A stretch of 64,000 bases of DNA from Chlorella sorokiniana (Eukaryota; Chlorophyta; Trebouxiophyceae; Chlorellales; Chlorellaceae). The notes under the pieces were generated by a model that worked only from the letters and a program-made list of their open reading frames with translations, was not told where the DNA came from and ran no database searches. Position 1 is the stretch's first letter, and every line of letters begins with the position of its first letter. The position numbers and the translations under genes are program-made. Positions 19,044 to 31,142 of the stretch are shown piece after piece. The DNA is taken from assembly GCA_025917655.1 (NCBI GenBank), contig CP084615.1, positions 1,426,001 through 1,490,000 of the forward strand, written 5' to 3'.

Positions 19044-21849
19044 CCATGGGCAACCACATGATTGCCTACGGCTACACCGACGCCACCAGCAACACCTACC
19101 ACCTGGCCAGCCGCTGCCTCGAGCCAGGCTCCGCCGCCTACGCCCTCACCATCGCCTACGCTGCACGCGCCGACACACCCAACCTGTGGCACCGCCGCCT
19201 CGGCCACCTCGGCTACGACAACCTGGCCAAGCTCACCACCATGGCCACCGGCATCAGCATCGACCCCTCCGACTTCAAAGCCACCAGCGCAGACACCTGC
19301 GACGCCTGCACCCTGGGCAAGCAACATCGCCAACCGTTCAACGCCTCCACCTCCTTCACCCACAAGCCTCTGGAGCTGCTGCACACCGACCTCTGCGGTC
19401 CCATGCCAGTCCCCTCCCACGGTGGCAGCCTGTACTTCATGACCATCCTGGATGACTACACTGGCTACTCTCACATCGCTCCCTTGCGCCACAAGTCTGA
19501 CGCCGCTGACTTCCTAAAGACCACCGTCAACCTGCTGGAGTGTCAAACCGGCCACACCGTCAAGCGCATCCGCTCTGACAACGGCGGCGAGTTCATCAAC
19601 AACGACCTGGACACCTTCTACAAGTCCAAGGGCATCCAGTCAGAGACCACCGTCGCCTACACGCCCCAGCAGAACGGCAAGGCCGAGCGCCTCAACCGCA
19701 CCCTGCTGGACAAGGCGCGCCCCATGCTGGCCGAGTACAACCTGCCCAAGTTCTTATGGGCAGAAGCCATCGCCACCGCCAACTACTTGCGCAACCGCTC
19801 TCCAACATCTGCCCAAGACGTCACCCCTACGAGATGCTCCACGGCACCAAGCCTGACCTCTCCCACCTGCGCATCTTTGGCGCCCGTGCCTACGCCCACA
19901 TTCCAACAGCGCTTCGCTCCAAGCTCGATGCAGTCAGCGAGCCCGGCCGCTTCATTGGCTACCCGACCAACACCAAGGGCTACAAGATCCTACTGGACAA
20001 CGGCTCCATCGTCATCAGCCGCGATGTCACCTTCAATGAGACCAGCTCCAACCTGCCCAAGACCAGTCTGCCCAAGCCAAGCCTGCCCAAGACCAGCCTG
20101 CCCAAGCCCAACCTGCCAGAGACCATCTCCCTCCTCGACAACGATGACACCGGCGACACCGAGTCCGTGGGAGCACCAGCCGAGCCTGAAGACCCACCTT
20201 CTCCTCCCATCGCCCTGCGGCGCACCGAGCGTGCCGCTGCGCGCCGCCCAGCCAGCCAGTGGCAGGACGACGCATACCGCATCACCTCTCGAGCCACCAT
20301 CAACATCGCCACCGCAACAGCTGAGCCTACCACCCTGGAGGAAGCCCTGCAATCTCCCAACGCCGACCTTTGGCGCTCCGCCATGGACGAGGAGATCGCT
20401 TCCCTGGCCGCCAACAACACCTGGACCCTGCAACCTACACCTCCTGGCGTCAAGCCCATTCCAGTCAAGTGGGTCTACAAGGAGAAGCGCGACGCCAACG
20501 GCAACATCGAGCGCTACAAGGCCCGCCTCGTCGTCAAAGGCTTCCACCAACGCGAAGGCATCGACTACGACCAAGTGTTTGCACCTGTCTCCAAGTACTC
20601 CACCCTGCGCACCGTGTTGGCCATTGCTGCCGACCTGGACCTGGAGATTCACCAGCTCGACATCAAGACCGCCTTCCTCAACGGCAAGCTGGACGAAGAC
20701 GTCTACATTCAGCAACCTCCTGGCTACCACAACGGCAACCATGACCAAGCATGCAAGCTGAACAAGGCCCTCTATGGACTCAAGCAAGCTTCTCGAGCCT
20801 GGCATCGCACCCTGAAGACCGAGATTGAGTCCATGGGCTTCACCGAGTCGACAGCTGACCCAGGCCTCTTCATCAAGCTTTCCTCTCCACCAGTCTACCT
20901 GCTCATCTACGTCGATGACATCCTGGTCATCACCGCCGACACATCCATGCTGAGCTCCATCAAGAACCAAATAGCCACCGCCTTCGACACCCGCGACCTT
21001 GGCCCAGCCTCCTTCTTTCTGGGCATCGACATCATGCGAGACCGCGCCTCCAAGACCATCAAGCTGACCCAGACCCGTCACACCACCGACCTGCTGTCCA
21101 AGTTCAGTATGGACAAGTCCAAGCCTTTCGACACACCCTCAAACATCGCCTTCAAGCTCACCGCCGACGGAGACCCACTGGACATCTCAGAGCACCCCTA
21201 CTCCACACTCATCGGCTCCCTCATGTACCTGGCATCCTGCACCAGACCCGATATCGCCCAAGCCGTGGGAGCGCTGGCCCGCTACATGTCCAAGCCCACC
21301 ACCTCCCACTGGACTGCAGCCAAGCATGTGCTGCGCTACCTCGCTGGTACCCCTGACTACGGCATCATCTTCAGCCCGTCCAACGCTACCCTCGACGCCT
21401 ACTGCGACGCCAACCATGCTGGCGACATCGACACCCGCCGCTCCACCACCGGCTACGTCTTCACCTTCAAGAACGGCGCCATCACCTGGAGCTCACGCCT
21501 GCAACCCACCGTCGCCGCATCTACTACAGAAGCTGAGTACATGGCAGCCGCCTCCGCCGTCAAGGAAGCACTGTGGCTGCGCAAGCTCTTCGCTGACCTG
21601 GACCTGCACATCGCCTGCATCGACATCAAGTCAGACAGCCAATCAGCCATTCACATGCTGAAGAATCCAGTCATCTCCCTTCGCTCCAAGCACATCGACA
21701 TCATCCACCACTTTGCACGCGAGCGCGTCATCCGTGGCGAAGTCAACTTCAGCTACATCCCCACCGATGCCATGGTTGCTGACATCCTGACCAAGCCCGT
21801 GCCCACCAACAAGTTCAAGTACTGCCGCGCAGCTATGGGCATCGCCTGA
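19044..21849 (+). pseudogene. Ty1/copia pol (integrase, RT, RNase H), copy C1, nearly intact
   Basis: Starts abruptly at the GAG-pre-integrase region (LWHRRLGHLGYDN ... CDACTLGKQH). Integrase core: D in HTDLCGP, D in RSDNGGEF, E in NGKAERLNRT. A one-base loss near 19826 changes frame, then RT continues ([22 protein letters not shown], catalytic YVDD at ~20908). RNase H follows ([39 protein letters not shown]), ending GIA-stop at 21849. The order IN before RT defines Ty1/copia. Gag and protease are missing; the left side abuts a TRIM repeat. Confidence 0.93.
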
Positions 21850-21878
21850 GTGCAGCGGCTGTGCAGCCTGCGTGGGAG

Positions 21879-22231
21879 TGTTGAGATGTGGCTGAGCCAC
21901 ATGTCCAGCCTGCACACCCGCAGCACATCTCCCCAGCTGCCACGTGGCAGGCGCTGCTGACGTGGACACCCTTTCGTCATGCATGAGCCCAACTTAGCTA
22001 ATATGCTCAGACACCCTTCGATTATGCTTTCCCACTTTATTCTAAGTTGATTGACCCCAATGCCATGCATTTCTGTGCACCTGAGCCCCGCCGTCATGCC
22101 ACTACCACAAACACTACCCCGCATATGCCGGAATAATGCCAATAGTAGCATTGTGCTGCTCCAGCCTATTTAGCGCCATTCTGCGCCCTCTTTCATACTC
22201 TTGCGCTCTTTGTAACTACCTCCATCTAACA
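21879..22231 (+). repeat. 353-bp copia LTR following C1
   Basis: Begins TGTTGAGATG after the purine stretch GTGGGAG and ends CCATCTAACA. The same 353-bp unit recurs at 23432-23784 and 31597-31949 and, inverted, at 27245-27596. A 372-bp variant occurs in each array unit. It is followed directly by GGTTATGGGCCC. Confidence 0.9.
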
Positions 22232-22501
22232 GGTTATGGGCCCCAATGCGCTAGATGGGCGCGTCACACATACACCCACAGATCGTGGGTTCGATTCCCA
22301 TCACGGGACATCCAAGTTTCCGGCCTGTAAAACGTTTCTCCACTCGGAAGCGGGGGAGCAGCCCTGCCTTCACGAACGTGGTTAGGTACGAAGCGAGCAT
22401 ACGGAACGTTGCTCGGGGGAGTGTTGGAATACGATCAACGTCCCTATATGGCACCACAAATGGGCACATACTAATTAACCTCCGGGTTGGCGCTTTTAAC
22501 A
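22232..22501 (+). mobile_element. TRIM internal region and 80-bp LTR joined to a 353-bp LTR (chimera 1)
   Basis: Primer site (22232-22243), tRNA-like module, purine tract, then the 80-bp repeat at 22422-22501. The left terminal repeat is not the 80-bp type but the 353-bp copia LTR, and the switch falls exactly at the LTR/primer-site border. Confidence 0.85.
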
Positions 22502-23402
22502 ATGCTGACCTCCATCAAGGACCAGATCGCCACCGCCTTCGACACCCGCGACCTGGGCCCAGCCTCCTTCTTCCCGGCATCGACATCATGCGAGACCGCG
22601 CCTCCAAGACCATCAAGCTGACCCAGACCCGTCACACCACCGACCTGCTGTCCAAGTTCAGCATGGACAAGTCCAAGCCTTTCGACACACCCTCAAGCAT
22701 CGCCTTCAAGCTCACCGCCGACGGCGACCCGCTGGACATCTCAGAGCACCCCTACTCCACACTCATCGGCTCCCTCATGTACCTGGCATCCTGCACCAGA
22801 CCCGACATCGCCCAAGCCGTGGGAGCGCTGGCCCGCTACATGTCCAAGCCCACCACCTCCCACTGGACCACAGCCAAGCATGTGCTGCGCTACCTCGCTG
22901 GCACCCCTGACTACGGCATCGTCTTCAGCCCATCCAACGCTACCCTCGACGCCTACTGCGACGCCAACCATGCTGGCGACATCGACACCCGCCGCTCCAC
23001 CACCGGCTACGTCTTCACCTTCAAGAACGGCGCCATCACCTGGAGCTCACGCCTGCAACCCACCGTCGCCGCATCTACTACAGAAGCTGAGTACATGGCA
23101 GCCGCCTCCGCCGTCAAGGAAGCACGTGGCTGCGCAAGCTCTTCGCCGACCTGGACCCGCACATCGCCCGCATCGACATCAAGTCGGACAGCCAATCAGC
23201 CATTCACATGCTGAAGAATCCAGTCATCTCCCTTCGCTCCAAGCACATCGACATCATCCACCACTTTGCACGCGAGCGCGTCATCCGTGGCGAAGTCAAC
23301 TTCAGCTACATCCCCACCGATGCCATGGTTGCTGACATCCCGACCAAGCCCGTGCCCACCAACAAGTTCAAGTACTGCCGCGCAGCTATGGGCATCGCCT
23401 GA
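22502..23402 (+). pseudogene. Copia RT/RNase H fragment, copy C2
   Basis: Begins in RT (MLTSIKDQIATAFDTRDLGP) and ends GIA-stop at 23402, with frame breaks near 22570 and 23125. Relative to C1, several changes are CTG to CCG or loss of a base in CTG. Followed by a 353-bp LTR. Confidence 0.9.
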
Positions 23403-23431
23403 GTGCAGCGGCTGTGCAGCCTGCGTGGGAG

Positions 23432-23784
23432 TGTTGAGATGTGGCTGAGCCACATGTCCAGCCTGCACACCCGCAGCACATCTCCCCAGCTGCCACGTGG
23501 CAGACGCTGCTGACGTGGACACCCTTTCGTCATGCATGAGCTTGACCCGCCTAATATGCTCAGACACCCTTCGATTATGCTTTCCCACTTTATTCTAAGT
23601 TGATTGACCCCCATGCCATGCATTTCTGTGCACCTGAGCCCCGCCGTCATGCCACTACCACAAACACTACCCCGCATATGCCGGAATAATGCCAATAGTA
23701 GCATTGTGCTGCTCCAGCCTATTTAGCGCCATTCTGCGCCCTCTTTCATACTCTTGCGCCCTTTGTAACTACCTCCATCCAACA
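23432..23784 (+). repeat. 353-bp copia LTR following C2
   Basis: Same length and ends (TGTTGAGATG ... CCATCCAACA) as 21879-22231. Confidence 0.9.
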
Positions 23785-24185
23785 TTCGCCACCGTGTGTG
23801 GCAACGTGCCGGCGGGGTCCGCCGCCCCCGCCCGGCTTGCCTTGCGGCACCCGCGCCGCCGGTCCTAGCGGGCCGGGCAGGCACACCTGCGGAGCGCGTA
23901 CATGCCCTTGCTGTCGGTAGTCGTGTGCCCGCCAGCCCTCGGCTTGCCCCGTCCTTGCTCTTTGCATCCATTGGCTGACGGTTCCCCGGCGCTCGGCTCC
24001 TGCGTTGACTTGTCCCTGTTCCCATGGCTCCCTCCAAAGACGCTTCCACACTCGATTTCCTCGCCCCTTTCTGAGTGGCTTGCACCTTCCCTTTCCATGG
24101 CTCCCCTCCTTTTCTTAGCCTGCCCCCTCCCGGACGCCCCCTTCTCCCTGTCCCAGTCGCCCCCCCTTTTTTTTTGTCTTGGCCT

Positions 24186-24219
<34 letters not shown>

Positions 24220-24739
24220 GGGGTGCTCTTACACTTGAGACGTGGGGGATCTCAAGAAGCGTAGGTAGGCCGAAGCCACGAAGCATCATGACCGATGAGG
24301 CAGCCAAACAGCAGCGAACGCGCATGTGACAGCAAGATGGGGCATGCAGTCACGGGGTGGTACGCAGATTTTTTTGTCTTGGCCTGGTTGCCTTTGCGTC
24401 TCTTCCGTGGTGGGTTGCTCCATCCTCGCCTCGGGTCTTTCAGTTCTTTGCCTTGCCCTGTTGTGCCGCTGCCTGCCCCAGTCTGGCGGTTGCCGGGATC
24501 TCGCGTTTCATCTGCTTTCACAGCGACATACCGAACACACATACACACACAAAACAAAACGAAAAAAATCTGCGTACCACCCCGTGACTGCATGCCCCAT
24601 CTTGCTGTCACATGCGCGTTCGCGCTGCTGTTTGGCTGCCTCATCGGTCATGATGCTTCGTGGCTTCGGCCTACCTACGCTTCTTGAGATCCCCACGTCT
24701 CAAGTGTAAGAGCACCCCCAAAAAAAAAAAAAAAAAAAA
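23785..24739 (+). mobile_element. Repeat R-X-S, long copy, with a nested S insertion
   Basis: Repeat R (23785-24085; also inverted in each array unit), repeat X (24092-24186 and 24387-24568; also at 15690-15945 and 50227-50475), and repeat S (24569-24710) with TGTAA and poly(A) to 24739. X is interrupted at 24187. No protein-like frame is convincing. This may be the longest copy of the polyadenylated transcript whose short 3' ends are the S copies. Confidence 0.65.
24187..24368 (-). mobile_element. Poly(A) retrocopy S, copy 3 (full S)
   Basis: Minus-strand copy with T-run at the left. It is flanked by the 18-bp duplication TTTTTTTGTCTTGGCCTG (24169-24186 and 24369-24386), inserted in repeat X. 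Confidence 0.9.
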
Positions 24740-24744
24740 CAAAG

Positions 24745-26837
24745 AAGGGCCCCTCAAAGGACTTGGGCGCAGTGCTGACCTCATTCGGTTGCGAATGGAT
24801 GGGTGGGTTGTTTGCGGGTAAGGGTTGAGTGTGGCCAGAGCTCTCATGGGAAGGCAAAGGGGCAAGGGGTTGTGCCAACAACCCCTTGAAGTAGTCGTAC
24901 CACCGGCGAGGCGCAACGGCAGGTGTGGTCGGGTGACCCATGCGGCCCAACGGCCTCCAAACTTTCCGCCAGAAAGCTGCCATGTCCGCATTGGCAAGCT
25001 CGACAGCCAAAGCCCCTTTTGTTCGCCGCACCTCACGCTTCATGCGGGCAGCAAGGCGACGGTACTCCTTGGCAGCCTGACGATAGGCGTGAGACTCGGG
25101 GCCCGCGGAGCGCAGCTGGGCGCCGCACCTCGCGGCGTGCCCTGTTAACCTGACGGCGAACCTCTACACGGCTGGCGGCGGCGGCCATGGCCTCGAGTGG
25201 AGCGTTCATCCCGCGGCATCACCTCCGTCAACGACCGACCCACGACCGAGCGCAGGTTTGCAATGACGCCTTGCGGGCCCTCGCCGTCGACACCGTGGCC
25301 GCGGCGCCGACGACCTCGGCCAAGCGTGCCTGAACAGCGTCGAGGCTGCGGGAGGGCTTGCCACTCCTCCGCTTTGGCGGGGTACCAAGTGGGTGCCACG
25401 GGGTCGGGCGGGGTATAAACAAACGTGCCCCCTCGCTCAGCCTCTGCAGCCCCACCCGGCACCCCAAATAGGGAGCGACACCCGCAGCTGACCCGGCAAA
25501 GGGGTCCGAATGGGCGTCAATTTCCCGCACAACAAGGCGTGAGAGGAGGGGGAAGACCCGGGGGCAGCCAGAAGAAGTCAACCTGGCCGCCGCCCCCACC
25601 CACGGGGTAGCAGGTGCGCGCTTGTCTCATCGCCGCCACTCGCCATTGGCAATGCGCATGCCCGTCGTCCGACACAAGTGTAGCAACTCATTGGCATAGC
25701 CAATGTTGGTGCCACGATCTTGCGATCGCGCGGCATGCTCGTGGGGAGGCCCCTTCCTCGCCCACGGCCAACGCGTCTTTGGAGGGCGACGTTGTGCTCA
25801 TCCGAGCCACCACCCACCCAATCGGGACGCTCCCAGGGTCTGGCATTGACATCGCCAGCCAGCGGCACAAGTCCGCGCCCTTGTGCCGCAACAATGTCCT
25901 CCCCAACGTCCCCACATCCCCTCGTCTGCCTCGTACACCGCCCCGTACCGTTTGGGTGCAAAGTATGCCACGCACAAGGCGAGGTCATCTCCTAGCCCAA
26001 CCGCACGGTGCAGATGTAACCACGCATACCGACCGTGAGCATCTCCGCGACCAAGGGTCACGCAATGTGCCACGTCGGCACGCGCGTAGACCACGATGCC
26101 GCCCCGTGAGGGGAGGGACGGGTCCAAGGAAGGGCGGGGAAAATGATACGCCTCATACCCGGACAAAGACTGAAACTGGTCCCCCTCTGGTAGCCAAGCC
26201 TCGGTATAGATCAGGATATGCTCTCCCGAACCGTGCTAAACACGGACGAGGGCTGACGTCGCAGCGCCCGTAGGTGTTTTGCATGGTGATCGCCAGCTCC
26301 CTCCTCACCCCCGCACCCCTAGGCCCGTGCCATGGGCTGAACCGGGGCCTGTCGTGTGGGTGCCAGCCGCACAGGGAGGGGGCCTCCCCGCGCGGTGGGG
26401 GCGGCGGTGGCGGCGGCGGTGGCGGGGGTGGCACCACCCAACTCCCCGTCACCGCCCGCCGCTCACCAAAACCCCACCAGCAAGTGGCCGGCCCGCCGGG
26501 CGTGCTGTGTACGGCGAGGCAGCCTCGCGCAACATACGCACGGCGTGTCCCACCGCCCGTTCGCGCGAACGGGTAACGTCGATGCTAACCCAAACCCCGG
26601 GCAAGTGCCTCTTAGCGGCGAGGATGGCGCGTCCTTCGAGATATGCGAAGGTAGCCACCACCGTGCTTTGAGGCCGTCCCACCCACGGCGCATGTGCACC
26701 ACGCACAAAATGGACTGCGCGGCGTGACTGCGCAGCCCATGACTGTGGAGCGTAAGTCTTTGCAACATCTGCTCCACAGCCCGCAGAGGGGCGCCACCGC
26801 CACGTGCAATCCCATGAAAACCAGCTTGTGGCTCGCC
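24745..26837 (-). pseudogene. LINE 5' half: ORF1 and endonuclease part of ORF2 (minus)
   Basis: Read from 26837 down: ORF1 RRM-like segment (GRPQSTVVATF..EGRAILAAKR...VSIDVTRSRERAVGHAVRML at 26700-26540), a proline run at 26390-26430, then the ORF2 endonuclease (RGGIVVYARADVAHCVTLGR near 26090; AGDVNARPWERPDW near 25840; IDAHSD near 25530), then the linker to AFWRKVW near 24970. Frames break repeatedly. The same segments are at 52473-54478 on the plus strand. Many differences are CTG to CCG or CAG to CGG. Confidence 0.82.
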
Positions 26838-26972
26838 GAGCCGCCGCACACCGACCTTTGCGGTCCCATGCCGGTCCCCTCCCACGGTGGCAGCCTGTAC
26901 TTCATGACCATCCCGGACGACTACACCGGCTACTCTCTCGTCGCCTCCCTTCGCCGCAAGTCTGACGCCGCC
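26838..26972 (+). pseudogene. Copia integrase fragment, left part of host copy C4
   Basis: HTDLCGPMPVPSHGGSLYFM ... RRKSDAA, ending at the target duplication CCGCC (26968-26972). The same reading frame resumes at 33814, so everything between is inserted. Confidence 0.85.
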
Positions 26973-27052
26973 TGTTAAAAGCGCCAACCCGGAGGTTAAT
27001 TAGTATGTGCCCATTTGTGGGGCCATATAGGGACGTTGATCGTATTCCAACA

Positions 27053-27596
27053 CTCCCCCGAGCAACGTTCCGTATGCTCGCTTCGTACCCAACCACGTTC
27101 GTGAAGGCGGGGGCTGCTCCCCCGCTTCCGAGTGGAGAAACGTTTTACAGGCCGGAAACCTGGATGTCCCGTGATGGGAATCGAACCCACGACCGGTGGG
27201 TGTATGTGACAGCGCGCCCATCTAGCGCATTGGGGCCCATAACCTGTTGGATGGAGGTAGTTACAAAGAGCGCAAGAGTATGAAAGAGGGCGCAGAATGG
27301 CGCTAAATAGGCTGGAGCAACACAATGCTACTATTGGCATTATTCCGGCATATGCGGGGTAGTGTTTGTGGTAGTGGCATGACGGCGGGGCTCGGGTGCA
27401 CGAAATGCATGGCATGGGGGTCAATCAACTTAGAATAAAGTGGGAAAGCATAATCGAAGGGTGTCTGAGCATATTAGCTAAGTTGGGCTCATGCATGACG
27501 AAAGGGTGTCCACGTCGGCGGCGCCGCCACGTGTGGCAGCTGGGAGATGTCTTTGCGGGTGTGCGAGCCGGACATGTGGCTCGACCACATCTCAAC
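27053..27596 (-). mobile_element. 353-bp LTR joined to TRIM internal region (chimera 2)
   Basis: Minus sense: LTR 27596-27245, primer site at 27244, tRNA-like module, purine tract, then the 80-bp LTR at 27052-26973. Same architecture and same junction as 21879-22501. Confidence 0.85.
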
Positions 27597-28621
27597 GAAG
27601 GCACCTGCCTCTACCGCCACAAGCCCGGCCACTACGCCCACGAGTGCAACAAGAAGCGCCGCGACATGGAAGCCCGCCGCTTCAACCAACGCCCGCCGCC
27701 TTCCAACCGCAGGCGTCAACGCCCGGTCTGGCGCCATCGCCTTCACCGCCGCCACCACCTCCAACACCATCGGCGACAACTGGATCGTGGACACCGGAGC
27801 GAGCCGGCACATCACACCACACCAAAGAACTCCTCACCAACTGCGCCCGGCGCCGCAGCCCCATCCGCATCACTTTCGGCAACGGCGGCGTCGGAGAGGC
27901 CACCCTCATCGGCGACGCGTACTGCAGCCCAACCCGGACAACCTGATCAAGCTCACCGATGTGCTCTACATGCCCGACGCCGCCGACAACCTCCCCGTCC
28001 GTCAACCGAGCTACCCAGAAGGCATCGGCTTCTCCTTTGACCGCACCGGCCGCCCGGATCTCCATGGGCAACCACATGATTGCCTACGGCTACACCGACG
28101 CCACCAAGAACACCTACCACCTGGCCGCCCCGCCGCCTCGAGCCGGGCTCCGCCGCCTACGCCCTCACCATCGCCTACGCCGCACGCGCCGACACACCCA
28201 ACCTGTGGCACCGCCGCCTCGGCCACCTCGGCTACGACAACCTGGCCAAGCTCACCACCATGGCCACCGGCATCGCATCGACCCCTCCGACTTCAAAGCC
28301 ACCGGCGCGGACACTGCGACGCCCGCACTCTGGGCAAGCAACATCGCCAACCGTTCAACGCCTCCACCTCCTTCACCCACAAGCCTCTGGAGCTGCCGCA
28401 CACCGACCTCTGCGGTCCCATGCCGCCCCCTCCCACGGTGGCGGCCTGTACTTCATGACCATCTGGATGACTACACCGGCTACTCTCACATCGCTCCCTT
28501 GCGCCGCAAGTCGACGCCGCCGACTTCCCCGAAGACCACCATCAACTCGCTGGAGCGTCAAACCGGCCACACCGTCAAGCGCATCCGCTCGACAACGGCG
28601 GCGAGTTCATCAACAACGACC

Positions 28622-28972
28622 TGTTAAAAGCGCCAACCCGAAGGTTAATTAGTATGTGCCCATTTGTGGTGCCATATAGGGACGTTGATCGTATTCCAAC
28701 ACTCCCCCGAGCAACGTTCCGTATGCTCGCTTCGTACCTAACCACGTTCGTGAAGGCGTGGCTGCTCCCCCGCTTCCGAGTGGAGAAACGTTTTACAGGC
28801 CGGAAACCTGGATGTCCCGTGATGGGAATCGAACCCACAATCTGTGGGTGTATGTGACAACGCGCCCATCTAGCGCATTGGGGCCCATAACCTGTTAAAA
28901 GCGCCAACCCGAAGGTTAATTAGTATGTGCCCATTTGTGGTGCCATATAGGGACGTTGATCGTATTCCAACA
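28622..28972 (-). mobile_element. TRIM-like element, copy D, clean insertion in copia integrase
   Basis: 351 bp with both 80-bp repeats and a perfect 5-bp duplication CGACC (28617-28621 and 28973-28977). Without insert and one duplication the integrase sequence (NNDLDTFYKSKG) is continuous. Confidence 0.95.
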
Positions 28973-30792
28973 CGACCTGGACACCTTCTACAAGTCCAAG
29001 GGCATCCAGGTCGAGACCACCGTCGCCTACACGCCCCGGCCAGAACGGCGAGGCCGAGCGCCTCAACCGCACCCCCGCCGGACAAGGCGCGCCCATGCGG
29101 CCGAGTACAACCTGCCCAAGTTCTTATGGGCGAAGCCATCGCCACCGCCAACTACTTGCGCAACCGCTCTCAACATCTGCCCAAGACGTCACCCCCTACG
29201 AGATGCTCCACGGCACCAAGCCCGACCTTTCCCACCTGCGCATCTTTGGCGCCCGTGCCTACGCCCACATTCCAACGGCGCTTCGCTCCAAGCTCGATGC
29301 GGTCGGCGAGCCCGGCCGCTTCATTGGCTACCCGACCAACACCAAGGGCTACAAGATCCCCTGGACAACGGCTCCATCGTCATCGGCCGCGATGTCACCT
29401 TCAATGAGACCAGCTCCAACCTGCCCAAGACCGGTCTGCCCAAGCCAAGCCTGCCCAAGACCAGCCTGCCCAAGCCCAACCTGCCGAGACCATCTCCCTC
29501 CTCGACAACGATGACACCGGCGACACCGAGTCCGTGGGAGCACCAGCCGAGCCTGAAGACCCACCTTCTCCTCCCATCGCCCGCGGCGCACCGAGCGTGC
29601 CGCCGCGCGCCGCCCGGCCAGCCCGGTGGCGAACGACGCATACCGCATCACCTCTCGAGCCACCATCAACATCGCCACCGCAACAGTGAGCCTACCACCC
29701 CGGGAGGAAGCCCCCGCAATCTCCCAACGCCGACCTTTGGCGCTCCGCCATGGACGAGGAGATCGCTTCCCGGCCGCCAACAACACCTGGACCACCGCAA
29801 CCTACACCTCCCGGCGTCAAGCCCATTCCAGTCAAGTGGGTCTACAAGGAGAAACGCGACGCCAACGGCAACATCGAGCGCTACAAGGCCCGCCTCGTCG
29901 TCAAAGGCTTCCACCAACGCGAAGGCATCGACTACGACCAAGTGTTTGCACCTGTCTCCAAGTACTCCACCCCGCGCACCGTGTTGGCCATTGCCGCCGA
30001 CCTGGACCTGGAGATTCACCAGCTGACATCAAGACCGCCTTCCTCAACGGCAAGCTGGACGAAGACGTCTACATTCAAGCAACCTCCCGCTACCACAACG
30101 GCAACCACGACCAAGCATGCAAGCTGAACAAGGCCCTCTATGGACTCAAGCAAGCTTCTCGAGCCTGGCATCGCACCACGAAGACCGAGATCGAGTCCAT
30201 GGGCTTCACCGAGTCAACTGCCGACCCAGGCCTCTTTATCAAGCTTTCCTCTCCACCAGTCTACCTGCTCATCTACGTCGATGACATCTTGGTCATCACC
30301 GCCGACACATCCATGCTGACCTCCATCAAGAACCGGATAGCCACCGCCTTCGACACCCGCGACCTTGGCCCAGCTCCTTCTTTTCGGGCATCGACATCAT
30401 GCGAGACCGCGCCTCCCGGACCATCAAGCTGACCCGCACCCGTCACACCACCGACCTGCTTTGTCCAAGTTCGGTATGGACAAGTCCAAGCCTTTCGACA
30501 CACCCTCAAGCATCGCCTTCAAGCTCACCGCCGACGGCGACCCACTGGACATCTCGAGCACCCCTACTCCACACTCATCGGCTCCCTCATGTACCTGGCA
30601 TCCCGCACTAGACCCGACATCGCCCAAGCCGTGGGAGCGCTGGCCCGCTACATGTCCAAGCCCACCACCTCCCACCGGACTGCGAAGCATGTCTTTGCGC
30701 TACCTCGCCGGTACCCCGACTACGGCATCATCTTCAGCCCGTCCAACGCTACCCTCGACGCCCTCTTTGACGCCAACCATGCTGGCGACATC

Positions 30793-31142
30793 TGTTAAAA
30801 GCGCCAACCCGGAGGTTAATTAGTATGTGCCCATTTGTGGTGCCATATAGGGACGTTGATCGTATTCCAACACTCCCCCGAGCAACGTTCCGTATGCTCG
30901 CTTCGTACCTAACCACGTTCGTGAAGGCAGGGCTGCTCCCCGCTTCCGAGTGGAGAAACGTTTTACAGGCCGGAAACCTGGATGTCCCGTGATGGGAATC
31001 GAACCCACGACCAGTGGGTGTATGTGACAGCGCGCCCATCTAGCGCATTGGGGCCCATAACCTGTTAAAAGCGCCAACCCGGAGGTTAATTAGTATGTGC
31101 CCATTTGTGGTGCCATATAGGGACGTTGATCGTATTCCAACA
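30793..31142 (-). mobile_element. TRIM-like element, copy E, clean insertion in copia RNase H
   Basis: 350 bp, duplication ACATC (30788-30792 and 31143-31147); the host frame AGDIDTRRS resumes after it. Confidence 0.95.

Noticed and set aside
26380-26435. Poly-Gly/poly-Pro protein
   Set aside because: It is the proline run of LINE ORF1 read on the opposite strand.
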